A DNA stretch of 64,000 nucleotides from Muricoccus harenae (lineage in GTDB: Bacteria; Pseudomonadota; Alphaproteobacteria; Acetobacterales; Acetobacteraceae), in contig NZ_WWDL01000015.1 of assembly GCF_009848505.1 (NCBI RefSeq), positions 46,179 through 110,178 of the forward strand, written 5' to 3'. Both the position numbers and the translations under genes were made by a program. Position 1 is the stretch's first letter, and the number at the start of each line of letters is the position of its first letter. Below the pieces are notes generated by a model. It had not been told where the DNA came from. It made no database searches and was given only the letters and a program-made list of their open reading frames with translations. This document shows positions 56,142 through 64,000 of this stretch, one piece after another.

Positions 56142-57382
56142 CAGGCAAAGAACCTCCGCGCGGAGGTCAGCGCCTCCGCCAGGAAATCGACTTCCTCATG
56201 CGTCGTGTACATGCCGAAGGATGCGCGGCAGGTGCTGTCGCGCCCGATCCGGACATGCAGCGGCTCCGCGCAATGCCGCCCGGCACGTACCGCAATCCCG
56301 ACCCGGTCCAGCAAGGTGGAAAGGTCATGTGCATGGGCGTTCTCCAGCCCGAAGGAGAAGACGCCGCCGCGATCCTGCGCGCGGCCCAGCACCTCAAGCC
56401 CCTCGATGGCCGAGAGCTTCGTCATGGCGTGATCGACCAGCGAGCGCTCATGTGCCTCGATGGCCTCCATGCCGATGGAGGTGACATAGTCGATCGCAGC
56501 ATGCAGCCCCACCGCCTCCACGATCGGCGGCGTGCCGGCCTCGAACTTCGCGGGTACCGGCGCCGGCAGGAAACCTTCCCGCGTCACCTCGGTGATCATG
56601 TCGCCGCCGCCGAGGAAGGGCGGCATCTCCTCCAGCAAGGCGAGCCGTGCCCAGAGCACGCCAATGCCGGTGGGGCCGTAGAGCTTGTGCCCGGTGAAGA
56701 CGTAGAAATCCGCGTCCAGCGCCTGCACATCTACGCGCCGGTGCACCGCCGCCTGGGAACCGTCGAACAGCACCTTCGCCCCATGCGCATGAGCCAGGGC
56801 GGCGATCCGCGCCGCCGGCGTCACCGTGCCCAGCACGTTCGACATATGGGTGACCGCCACCAGCCCGACCTTCCCGTCGGCCAGCTTGGCTTCCAGATCA
56901 GCCATGTCCAGCTCGCCGGCATCGTCGATGCCCACGATGCGAAGCTCAATTCCATGCGCTTCCGCCAGCATCTGCCAGGGCACGAAATTCGCGTGGTGCT
57001 CCATCTCGGACACCACCACAGCCTGGCCCGGCCGCATCACCCCACGCCCGTAGGAATGAGCCACAAGGTTGATCGCCACGGTGCTGTTGGAGGTGAACAC
57101 CACCTCCCGCACATCGCCTGCGTGGAGGAAGCGTGCAACGGCCTCCCGCGCCGCCTCATAAGCCGCGGTAGAGGCTTCGCTCAGGTGATACGCGCCGCGA
57201 TGGACGTTGGCGTAGGACGTCTCCATCATCCGCAGCATCGCATCCAGCACCACGCGCGGCTTCTGCGCCGAGGCCCCGGAGTCCAGGAAGACCAGCGGCT
57301 TGCCATGCACCTTGGTGTTCAGGATGGGAAAATCCTGCCGCACCCGCTGCACGTCGAAACCGGCACGCAGGCTGCCATCCAT
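56141..57382 (-). CDS. sufS: Cysteine desulfurase SufS
   Basis: A 413-residue PLP enzyme of the SufS (group II) type. The start MDGSLRAGFDVQRVRQDFPIL overlaps the sufD stop by one base (TGATG). Landmarks: FLDSGASAQKP, MEHHANFVPWQ, VTHMSNVLGTV, the Schiff-base Lys in FYVFTGHKLYGPTGIGVLW, and the catalytic loop Cys in AGRHCAEPLHVRIG. It removes sulfur from cysteine as a persulfide for the SufBCD scaffold. Length is normal for SufS (about 410). Confidence 0.93.
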   Translation of the reverse strand: MDGSLRAGFDVQRVRQDFPILNTKVHGKPLVFLDSGASAQKPRVVLDAMLRMMETSYANVHRGAYHLSEASTAAYEAAREAVARFLHAGDVREVVFTSNSTVAINLVAHSYGRGVMRPGQAVVVSEMEHHANFVPWQMLAEAHGIELRIVGIDDAGELDMADLEAKLADGKVGLVAVTHMSNVLGTVTPAARIAALAHAHGAKVLFDGSQAAVHRRVDVQALDADFYVFTGHKLYGPTGIGVLWARLALLEEMPPFLGGGDMITEVTREGFLPAPVPAKFEAGTPPIVEAVGLHAAIDYVTSIGMEAIEAHERSLVDHAMTKLSAIEGLEVLGRAQDRGGVFSFGLENAHAHDLSTLLDRVGIAVRAGRHCAEPLHVRIGRDSTCRASFGMYTTHEEVDFLAEALTSARRFFA

Positions 57383-58671
57383 CACGCGGCCTCTCCATGC
57401 TGGTTCCACCATCCAGTCACGGCGTCCTCCAGCGCATCCCGTGCGACCTCGTCCTCGACGATCTCGACGGCTTCCTGCAGGAAGGCCCGCACCAGTATAG
57501 AGCGCGCCGTGTCCGCCGGAATGCCGCGCGCCCGCAGATAGAAAAGGCTGTCCGGATCCAGCGCGCCAGCGGTGGCGCCATGGCTGCACTTCACGTCATC
57601 GGCGTAGATTTCCAGCTGCGGCTTGCTGTCGATCTCGGCCTCTTCCGACAGCAACAGCGCCTGGTTCATCTGGTAACCGTCGGTCTTCTGCGCCTCGCGC
57701 CGCACCAGGATCTTGCCCTGGAACACGCCGCGCGACCGCCCGGCCAGAACCGTCTTCACCGTCTGGCGCGAGGCGCAGTTCGGCGCCGCATGGTCCAGCG
57801 CCGTGGTGGTGTCGGCCAACTGGCCATCCGCCACCAGCTGCGCGCCGTTCAGATGCGCGGCCGCGCGCGGCCCGAGCAGCGCCAGATGGGTCTCGCTGCG
57901 GCTGATCCGCCCGCCGGCATTCAGCACAAAGCCATCATAGGTGCCGCCCGTCTGCACCCGCACGCCGAGATGCGCGAGGTGGTAAGCGCTCTCCGCCTCT
58001 CGCTGCACACGGACATGGGTGATCTTCGCGTCCTCGGCGACCTCGATCTCAAAGACCGGGTTATGCAGGTGCCGTGCGCCGGAGGCCGACATTGCCGTCT
58101 CGAGCAGCACCAGTCGCGCGCCGCGCGCCAGCCGGATCAGGTGTCGCGGATGGATGGTGCTCGCGGTCTCGCCGGAGACGACCGACAGAAGCTCCAGCCG
58201 CCCGGCATCCACGCCCGCCGGCACATCCAGCACCAGCCCGTCCTCGAAGAGCAGCGTGTTCAGCATCACCATCGGCTGCGCCGCGGCGGCCACGGTGTTC
58301 AGCCGGGGCGCCACATCGCCGACGACATCTGCCAGCGCCTCGGCATCCAACCCGTCCAGCGAGGAGAGGTCCGCCCGGAAGCGGCCATCCACGAAGACGG
58401 CGCGCCGCTCCGCCCGCGCCGGCGGCAGCGCCACTGCCCCATCGACCGCCGTCAGCGCCTCACGGAACTCCGCGCGAAGCATCGGCGACAGGTCGGTATA
58501 GCGCCAGGCCTCCACGCGCCGGCTCGGCAGCCCGCCGGCCATCAGCGTCTCGGCGGCGGCGTCGCGCAGGGCGCGCACGGCCTCAACCCTGGCGCCGGGA
58601 AGCCGATCGGCCAGCCCGGCATAGCGCTGCAGGAAGGCCGCGGCGTTGCCTGAAGGTGCGTCGATGTTCAT
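57382..58671 (-). CDS. sufD: Fe-S cluster assembly scaffold subunit SufD
   Basis: A 429-residue SufD. It has the N-terminal helical part (PSRRVEAWRYTDLSPML) and the right-handed beta-helix core (about residues 150-380) with the family signature NAGGRISRSETHLALLGPRAAAHLNG and the C-terminal KCSHGATAGALDPDSLFYLRARGIPADTARSILVRAFLQE. It pairs with SufB to form the scaffold bound by SufC. The start overlaps the sufC stop by four bases. Confidence 0.93.
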   Translation of the reverse strand: MNIDAPSGNAAAFLQRYAGLADRLPGARVEAVRALRDAAAETLMAGGLPSRRVEAWRYTDLSPMLRAEFREALTAVDGAVALPPARAERRAVFVDGRFRADLSSLDGLDAEALADVVGDVAPRLNTVAAAAQPMVMLNTLLFEDGLVLDVPAGVDAGRLELLSVVSGETASTIHPRHLIRLARGARLVLLETAMSASGARHLHNPVFEIEVAEDAKITHVRVQREAESAYHLAHLGVRVQTGGTYDGFVLNAGGRISRSETHLALLGPRAAAHLNGAQLVADGQLADTTTALDHAAPNCASRQTVKTVLAGRSRGVFQGKILVRREAQKTDGYQMNQALLLSEEAEIDSKPQLEIYADDVKCSHGATAGALDPDSLFYLRARGIPADTARSILVRAFLQEAVEIVEDEVARDALEDAVTGWWNQHGEAA

Positions 58672-59417
58672 GCCGCCTCGTCCAGCACGCCGGCATAGCC
58701 CTCGGCCTCAAGCCGATGTGCCAGCTCGGGCCCGCCCGAGGCCACGATGCGGCCATCGGCCAGCACGTGTACCCGGTCGGGCACGATATGGTTGAGCAGC
58801 CGCTGGTAATGCGTGATCACCAGCGCGGAGAAGTCCGGGCCACGCATGGCGTTGACGCCATCGGCCACGATCTTCAGCGCGTCGATGTCGAGGCCGCTAT
58901 CGGTCTCGTCCAGGATGGCGATCTTCGGCTGCAACAGCGCCATCTGCAGGATCTCGTTCCGCTTCTTCTCGCCGCCGGAGAAGCCGACATTCACGCCGCG
59001 CTTCAGCATGTCCTCCGGCATGGACAGCTCCTTCATGCGGGTGCGTGCCAGCTTCAGGAACTGCATCGCATCCACCTCGGCCTCGCCGCGCGTGCGGCGG
59101 ATGGCGTTCAGCGCGGTTCGGAGGAAGTTGGCGTTGCCCACCCCGGGCAGTTCCACCGGATACTGGAAGGCCAGGAACAGCCCAGAGGCCGCCCGTTCCT
59201 CCGGCTCCATCTCCAGCAGATCCTGTCCGTTCAGGAGCACGGAGCCACCGGTGATCTCATAGCCCTCCCGTCCCGCGAGCGCGTAGGAGAGCGTGGACTT
59301 GCCGGCTCCGTTCGGCCCCATGACGGCGTGGATCTCGCCATCGGGGATCTCGAGCGTAACACCCTTGAGGATAGGCTTGCCTTCGACTTCGGCGGTCAGG
59401 TTCTCGATGCGCAGCAT
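58668..59417 (-). CDS. sufC: Fe-S cluster assembly ATPase SufC
   Basis: A 249-residue ABC-type ATPase that drives the SufBD scaffold. Walker A MGPNGAGKSTLSYAL, the Q-loop LFLAFQYPVELPG, signature FSGGEKKRNEILQMA, Walker B IAILDETDSGLDIDAL and the switch His ALVITHYQRLLNHI are all typical of SufC, including the D-loop ASp. The cytoplasmic enzyme has no membrane partner. The gap to sufB is 25 bases. Confidence 0.95.
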   Translation of the reverse strand: MLRIENLTAEVEGKPILKGVTLEIPDGEIHAVMGPNGAGKSTLSYALAGREGYEITGGSVLLNGQDLLEMEPEERAASGLFLAFQYPVELPGVGNANFLRTALNAIRRTRGEAEVDAMQFLKLARTRMKELSMPEDMLKRGVNVGFSGGEKKRNEILQMALLQPKIAILDETDSGLDIDALKIVADGVNAMRGPDFSALVITHYQRLLNHIVPDRVHVLADGRIVASGGPELAHRLEAEGYAGVLDEAA

Positions 59418-59442
59418 GACTAGATACCTTCGCGGCGGGCTT

Positions 59443-60942
59443 TCACCCGACGCTCCCTTCCAGGCTGATCTGAAGCAGCTTCTGCGCTTCGACCGCGAAT
59501 TCCATCGGTAGTTCCTTGAGCACCTCGCGGCAGAAGCCGTTCACGATGAGGCCCACCGCGTCTTCCTGCGACAGCCCGCGCTGCCGGCAGTAGAAGAGTT
59601 GATCCTCCGCGATGCGGCTCGTCGTCGCCTCATGCTCCGTCTTCGCCGTCATGCAGCGATTCTCAATATAGGGCACCGTATGCGCCCCGCAGAGATCGCC
59701 GATGAGCAGGCTGTCGCACTGGGTGAAGTTGCGCGCATTCGCCGCCTTCGGGCTGATCCGCACCAGGCCGCGATAGGTGTTCTGGCCCTTGCCGGCCGAA
59801 ATGCCCTTCGAGACAATGGTGCTGCGCGTGTTCTTGCCCAAGTGGATCATCTTCGTGCCGGTATCGGCCTGCTGATGATTGTTGGTGATGGCGACGGAGT
59901 AGAACTCACCCACCGAGTCCTCGCCCTGCAGGATGCAGGACGGGTACTTCCAGGTGATGGCGGAACCCGTCTCCACCTGCGTCCAGCTCACCTTGCTCCG
60001 CTTGCCGCGGCAGGCCGCACGCTTGGTGACGAAGTTGTAGATGCCGCCCTTGCCGTTCTCGTCGCCCGGGTACCAGTTCTGCACGGTGCTGTACTTGATC
60101 GAGGCATCGTCCAGCGCCACCAGCTCGACGACCGCGGCATGCAGCTGGTTCTCATCACGCTGCGGCGCGGTGCAACCTTCGAGATAGGACACCGTCGCGC
60201 CCTCATCAGCGATGATCAGCGTCCGCTCGAACTGGCCCGTGCTCTTGGCGTTGATGCGGAAATAGGTGGACAGCTCCATCGGGCAGCGCACGCCCTTCGG
60301 GATGTAGACAAAGCTGCCATCCGTGAAGACCGCGCTGTTCAGCGCCGCGAAGAAGTTGTCCGTATGCGGCACCACGGTTCCCAGGTACTTCCGCACCAGA
60401 TCCGGGTGATTCTGCACGGCCTCGGACATGGAGCAGAAGATGATTCCCTCCTTCTCCAGCCGGTGCTTGTAGGTGGTGGCCACCGACACGCTGTCGAACA
60501 CGGCGTCCACGGCCACAGGCATGCGCCCGCCATCCGCCGGCACATCGCCCGCACCCTCGACGCCGGCCAGGATGGCCTGCTCCTTCAGCGGGATGCCCAG
60601 CTTGGCATAGCTCTTGAGAAGTTCGGGATCGACCTCGTCCAGCGACTTCGGCCCGATCTTCTCCTTCGGCGCCGCGTAGTAATACGCGTCCTGGTAATCG
60701 ATCGGCGGATAAGTCACGGCGGGCCAACGCGGCTCCTCCATGCCCTGCCAGGCCTGGAAGGCGCGCAGGCGCCATTCCAACAGCCAGGACGGCTCGTTCT
60801 TCTTGGCGGAGATGAAGCGGACGATGTCCTCGTTCAGGCCCTTCGGCGCGAACTCCATCTCGATATCGGTCTCAAACCCCCACTTGTAGGCGCCCTGGGT
60901 GGCGTCACGTACGGTATCAAGGGTCTCTTCGACGGCGGGCAT
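59443..60942 (-). CDS. sufB: Fe-S cluster assembly scaffold subunit SufB
   Basis: A 499-residue SufB. AAGGGA precedes the ATG at 60942. The N-terminal [36 protein letters not shown] and the core [42 protein letters not shown] are diagnostic, with the conserved Cys of the last stretch. Near the C-terminus are [11 protein letters not shown] and [21 protein letters not shown]. It holds the nascent cluster with SufD and SufC. It follows the Rrf2 gene by ten bases, so the regulator is co-transcribed. Confidence 0.95.
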   Translation of the reverse strand: MPAVEETLDTVRDATQGAYKWGFETDIEMEFAPKGLNEDIVRFISAKKNEPSWLLEWRLRAFQAWQGMEEPRWPAVTYPPIDYQDAYYYAAPKEKIGPKSLDEVDPELLKSYAKLGIPLKEQAILAGVEGAGDVPADGGRMPVAVDAVFDSVSVATTYKHRLEKEGIIFCSMSEAVQNHPDLVRKYLGTVVPHTDNFFAALNSAVFTDGSFVYIPKGVRCPMELSTYFRINAKSTGQFERTLIIADEGATVSYLEGCTAPQRDENQLHAAVVELVALDDASIKYSTVQNWYPGDENGKGGIYNFVTKRAACRGKRSKVSWTQVETGSAITWKYPSCILQGEDSVGEFYSVAITNNHQQADTGTKMIHLGKNTRSTIVSKGISAGKGQNTYRGLVRISPKAANARNFTQCDSLLIGDLCGAHTVPYIENRCMTAKTEHEATTSRIAEDQLFYCRQRGLSQEDAVGLIVNGFCREVLKELPMEFAVEAQKLLQISLEGSVG

Positions 60943-60952
60943 AGGCGGTCCC

Positions 60953-61414
60953 TTACTCGGCAGCCAGGTGGGCGGCGGGGGAAACGGGGGCGCGGTGGTG
61001 CAGATCGCTGCAGGACGGCCGCGCGACATCGGCGATGGTGACGGCGGAAAGGGCGGCGCGGACCGCCTGGTTCACGGGATCCCAACGGCCGCGAACAGGG
61101 CAATGCCCCTCCGCCTCGCAACCGCCGGTCGCGCCATCCACGCAGGCCGTGAGCGCGATCGGACCGTCCACCGCCACGATCACCTCTGAGAGTGGGATCG
61201 CGCAGGTCGGCCGGGCGAGCCTGTGCCCGCCCCGCGCGCCGCGCTGCGCTTCTACCAGCCCGCTCTGGGACAGGATGCGAAGCACCTTAGCCACCGTCGG
61301 CTCGGCAATGCCGGTCGCAACGGAAAGGGCGGGTGCGGTGTGCAGCCCCCCCTCCTGGCCAAGCCGGGAGAGAAGGACGACCGCGTAATCCGCGAGCTTG
61401 GACAAGCGCAACAC
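60953..61414 (-). CDS. Rrf2-family SUF system regulator (IscR/SufR-like)
   Basis: A 153-residue Rrf2 regulator starting at GTG 61414. The winged helix covers about residues 1-85: [66 protein letters not shown]. The cluster site has three Cys, [21 protein letters not shown], as in IscR-type [2Fe-2S] sensors. A fourth Cys lies further on in RPSCSDL. It is the first gene of the suf operon and should repress it when its cluster is filled. A palindrome lies over the likely promoter. Confidence 0.9.
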   Translation of the reverse strand: MLRLSKLADYAVVLLSRLGQEGGLHTAPALSVATGIAEPTVAKVLRILSQSGLVEAQRGARGGHRLARPTCAIPLSEVIVAVDGPIALTACVDGATGGCEAEGHCPVRGRWDPVNQAVRAALSAVTIADVARPSCSDLHHRAPVSPAAHLAAE

Positions 61415-61462
61415 GGTGACTGCTTCCGTCCGTTCGATGATACCAGACCCCTGCGGTCCGGT

Positions 61463-61499
61463 ATGGCAGGGAGATGCGTCGCCTGCCCTGCCATGTCAA
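61463..61499 (-). promoter_or_regulatory. Candidate suf promoter (-35) with overlapping inverted repeat
   Basis: Reading leftward, TTGACA at 61499-61494 is a perfect -35 hexamer; a good -10 is not evident. From its last base a 9-bp inverted repeat begins (ATGGCAGGG ... CCCTGCCAT, 14-base spacer, 61494-61463), covering the spacer and -10 region. This is the place and shape expected of an operator for the Rrf2 regulator, about 50 bases upstream of its GTG. Confidence 0.5.
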
Positions 61500-61640
61500 G
61501 GCGCCCACGGCTCTGTGAGCCCCGAAAACAACGGCTTGCGAGCGATTCGCGGTTGACTCTCCAGCTTCGGTACGGCCCCGCCTTCCGCAAGGCCAGACCC
61601 CGCCCTAGAACGACGTCAACCACCACGGAGAGGACGCCCG

Positions 61641-62318
61641 ATGCCGGAACCCATGCGTGCCACCGACTTCACGGCGGCCGGCGAAGCGGCGCCGCCGAAG
61701 CCGGTCCGGCCGCGTGATGCCTCCACCCTCCTCCTCTGGCGCCGCAGCAGCGCCGGGCTTGAAGTGCTGATGGGCGTGCGAAGCGTGAAGCACCGCTTCA
61801 TGCCCAGCCGCCTGGTCTTCCCCGGCGGCCGCGTGGACGTGGAGGACCGCACCGCGCCCGTTGCCTCCGAATTGCAGCCCCATACGCGCCGGGCGCTGGA
61901 ACTGCGCGCCGCGCCCCGCCTGGCACGGGCCATCGCCGTCGCCGCCATCCGCGAGTTGCACGAGGAAACCGGCCTCGTCCTCGGCACCATGGAAGCCGGC
62001 CACCTTCGGGCCGATCTGGCGCCACTGAGCTATCTCTGCCGTGCCCTCACCCCCGCGATGAGCCCGGTCCGCTTCAACGCCCGCTTCCTCATCGCGCCTG
62101 CAGAAACCGTCACGGGGAGCTTCGGCGGTTCAGGGGAACTAGAGCATCTCGCCTTCTACCGCGTGGACGAAACGCCGCCCCATGAGCTTGCCCCCATCAC
62201 CGCGAAGGTGCTGGGTGAATTCCGGGACCTGATGGCGATGCCAGAAGCGGAGCGGGAGACGCGGCCCCTGATCTGGTACCAGGGGCGGGACACGCGGCGC
62301 CTGGAACGGCACCGGTAA
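61641..62318 (+). CDS. Nudix hydrolase
   Basis: A 225-residue Nudix protein. GGAGAGGA precedes the ATG at 61641. The start of the domain is DASTLLLWRRSSAGLEVLMGVRSVKHRFMPSRLVFPGGRVDVED. The Nudix box is split by a long insertion: PGGRVDVED, then after about 30 residues AIAVAAIRELHEETGLVLG (REx2EExG with the metal-binding Glu). This split form is found in ADP-ribose/CoA-type members with a broad substrate range. It is divergent from the suf operon. Confidence 0.87.
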   Translation: MPEPMRATDFTAAGEAAPPKPVRPRDASTLLLWRRSSAGLEVLMGVRSVKHRFMPSRLVFPGGRVDVEDRTAPVASELQPHTRRALELRAAPRLARAIAVAAIRELHEETGLVLGTMEAGHLRADLAPLSYLCRALTPAMSPVRFNARFLIAPAETVTGSFGGSGELEHLAFYRVDETPPHELAPITAKVLGEFRDLMAMPEAERETRPLIWYQGRDTRRLERHR

Positions 62319-62375
62319 AGTGAGGCCGGGGTGGAACTCCCTGGCCGATATCGTTTTCTTCGGGTTCCGGGTGCC

Positions 62376-63167
62376 TCAGGCAGCGCGGAAGGACCCGTCC
62401 TCCGACAGGGCAGCACCCTCTCCAGCCAGCTTCTCCAAATGTGCCAATAGGCTACGGGCCGCGGCTGGCGCGAGCCTTGGATCGAGCGTCGGGCCATAGA
62501 CGGCGGACACCAGCGCCGCGGCCGTGACCACCTCCCCGGCCCCACGCAGCGCTTCCAGCACCCGCGCCTCCCGCTCCTCGCGATGCGCGATCAGCCCCGC
62601 AATGAAGGGTGCCGGATTGTCATGCGCAGGGCCGTGCCCCGGCAGCAGCAGCCGGTCGCCCCGCGCGGCGATGCGGGACAGGGAGCGCATGTAATCCGCC
62701 ATGTCGCCATCCGGCGGCGAGACGACGCTGGTTGACCATGCCATCACATGATCGGCGCTGAACAGCACGCCCTCCGGCGCCAGGAAGGCATCGGCCTCCA
62801 GCGCGAAGCAGAGGTGGTTCGCGCAATGTCCGGGCGTGTGCAGCGCCGTCAGCCGCCAGCCATCGCCCTCCACCGCATCGCCATCCGCCAGCCGCCGGTC
62901 CGGGGAGAAGTCGTGGTCGCCGCCCTCCCCCTCGCCCGGCGGGGTCAGATGCGGGCCGAAGCCTAGCGTCTCGGCCCCGGTCGCGGCCGCCAGCGGCGCC
63001 ACCCCCGGGGAATGGTCGCGATGCGTGTGGGAGACGAGAATCCGCGTCACCCGTTCCCCCGCGGCCGCCCGCAGGATGGCGTCGAGATGCGCCTCATCCA
63101 CCGGCCCTGGATCGAGCACCGTCACCTCGCCGCGCCCGATCAGGTAGTCGGCCTTGAATAACCCCAT
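62376..63167 (-). CDS. MBL-fold metallohydrolase truncated at its N-terminus by an IS
   Basis: The visible protein has 263 residues from an ATG at 63167. Metal motifs are complete: LVSHTHRDHSPGV, LHTPGHCANHLCF, SADHVMAW and LPGHGPAHDN, with a winged-helix tail (about residues 200-260) as in LACTB2-type hydrolases. Homology begins only at DYLIGRGEVTVLDPGP; the 30-40 residues usually before it (the ..PNPgP.t..GTNTYLVG.. region) are missing and the DNA there belongs to the IS end. The ATG overlaps the transposase stop (TGATG), so translation may restart here. It may be inactive or weakly expressed. Confidence 0.7.
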   Translation of the reverse strand: MGLFKADYLIGRGEVTVLDPGPVDEAHLDAILRAAAGERVTRILVSHTHRDHSPGVAPLAAATGAETLGFGPHLTPPGEGEGGDHDFSPDRRLADGDAVEGDGWRLTALHTPGHCANHLCFALEADAFLAPEGVLFSADHVMAWSTSVVSPPDGDMADYMRSLSRIAARGDRLLLPGHGPAHDNPAPFIAGLIAHREEREARVLEALRGAGEVVTAAALVSAVYGPTLDPRLAPAAARSLLAHLEKLAGEGAALSEDGSFRAA

Positions 63168-64000
63168 CAGGCTGCGTGGGCGGTAATCTGGTTGCGTTCC
63201 GCCCGGTCGATCGCCTGGATGAGGCTGGCGATGAGAGCGGCCAAAAGAGCCCTGAGGTGGGCGAGGATCTTGCGGATGTTGTGCCCGCAGCCGCAGAGCA
63301 CGGCGAAGATGGCGTCGCCGATCGTGCCTTTCAGGGCGCAGCGGGCGAGGCGTCCGTCGGTCTTCATGTGGCCGATCTCGGGTTCGATGGCGCTGCGGCG
63401 CCGGAGCAGTCTTGTCAGCCTCGGCGTCAGGCCACGCCGTGTGCCGCTGATGAGGACCTTGGTGCCGTGGGCGCCATGGCCGCGGTAGCCGCGATCGACC
63501 ACAGCGAGGCTGGGGCATCGCCCGGTGAGGGTTTCGACCTGCTGGAGGGCGTCCGCGAGGGTGTGTCCGTCATAGGGATTACCGGGCATGGAGCGCATGC
63601 CGACGACAAAGCCGCCGGCGAGCGTGGTGGCGATGCTGACCTTGCAGCCGAACTCGTAGCGGATGCGGGCCTTGCCCTTGGAGATGCAGTCCACCTCCGG
63701 CTCATGCAGGGCGTAGATCTTGTTGGGCCCTTTCGGCGTCTGCCGCAGCAGGCGAGTGACGAGCGCCATGCGTTGCTCGATCCGCGTCCTGAGCCCTCCT
63801 TCGGGGACGGCGCCGAGCTTGCGGCCGATGTCGCGCAGGACGCGGCCCGTGTAGCCCTTGAGCGTGCGCAGCGCCTTGCGCATGCGCCGGAACTGCCGGG
63901 CATGGGCGTGCCGCCCCGCTTGCGCTGCCAGGCGCGGAGCCAAGCGGTTGTAGTTCTGCCGCAAGGTGATCCTGGCCTTGTGCGCCAGCGTCACCAGGGA
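63167..64000 (-). mobile_element. IS5-family transposase, 5' end beyond the window
   Basis: At least 277 residues are open to the window end. Family features: KIYALHEPEVDCISKGKARIRYEFGCKVSIATTLAGGFVVGM, GNPYDGHTLADALQ, the DDE Asp in LAVVDRGYRGHGAH and the Glu in RRRSAIEPEIGHMKTDGRLARCALKG, then IFAVLCGCGHNIRKIL. The stop is at 63167. The IS end probably lies a little further left, at about 63145-63166 (TTGAATAACCCC is a likely terminal repeat), but the other end is outside the window so it cannot be matched. It inserted into the MBL gene. Confidence 0.85.

Noticed and set aside
56198..61041. Several plus-strand frames of 400-480 codons opposite sufS, sufD and sufB
   Set aside because: They are rich in Arg, His and Gly, typical of antisense of GC-rich genes, and the minus-strand products are unmistakable SUF proteins.

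Overview
The window is about 70% G+C with tightly packed genes. The gene content points to an alphaproteobacterium of the Acetobacteraceae, probably Roseomonas-like: orphan tripartite-tricarboxylate (Bug/TctC) binding proteins, DUF2783 and DUF3597 proteins, a SufU/SufT-containing SUF operon, glutaryl-CoA dehydrogenase and topoisomerase IV. The placement is inferred from gene content; no rRNA or tRNA gene was seen. Many proteins probably start at GTG or TTG, or at an ATG well inside the longest frame. I chose starts by Shine-Dalgarno spacing, signal peptides and family alignment.

Layout. 1-3131: 3' part of a type VI secretion baseplate set (tssE end, tssF, tssG), followed by a regulatory-domain methyltransferase, an OmpA-type envelope protein and a membrane-anchored HExxH protein (to 6417). 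6430-11812: a hybrid histidine kinase with a stand-alone receiver, divergent from an AI-2E-family permease with a long cytosolic tail. 11885-16703: orphan peptide-binding protein, amidase, DUF3597 protein, Lrp/AsnC regulator and cupin. 16767-21832: leftward sulfonate/organosulfur operon (ssuC, ssuB, an 86-residue internally deleted binding protein, a DszC/SfnC-like flavoprotein, a luciferase-like monooxygenase, an NMT1-type binding protein). 22086-29037: leftward homogentisate (tyrosine/aromatic) catabolism operon made of FAD hydroxylase, DUF2783, metallo-beta-lactamase-fold protein, hmgA, fahA, a TctC protein and a decayed maiA, with a divergent MarR regulator and a palindromic operator. 29633-32151: RraA-like aldolase plus a sugar-acid dehydratase. 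32347-35864: NCS2 purine permease, TctC protein, rutC and rutD.

35886-48724 is mostly core and housekeeping: an Mpo1-like protein, a membrane protein, an MsbA-type ABC exporter, an MFS transporter, Dps, ParE, a LysR/aldo-keto reductase pair, a secreted amidohydrolase, topoisomerase IB, a small Cys-tailed secreted protein and an alpha/beta hydrolase. 49001-54880 holds a DEAD-box helicase with acidic and RGG-like tails, glutaryl-CoA dehydrogenase, an RlmD/TrmA-type RNA methyltransferase and a secreted MBL-fold enzyme. 54930-61414 is a complete leftward SUF Fe-S operon, rrf2-sufB-C-D-S-U-T-A, with a candidate operator over its promoter. After a divergent Nudix gene, the right end is an IS5-type element (transposase continuing past 64000) that has cut off the 5' end of another MBL-fold gene; the transposase stop and the remnant's start overlap as TGATG.

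Most notable observations: two neighbouring genes (ssuA-like and maiA) that kept both ends but lost their middles; the homogentisate operon carrying a DUF2783 protein and an MBL protein whose HxHxDH motif reads HYHAVR; a MarR operator palindrome lying in the first codons of its own gene; and the IS-fused MBL gene. I found no CRISPR array, phage or clear defence island, and nothing that I can defend as a wholly new multi-gene system.
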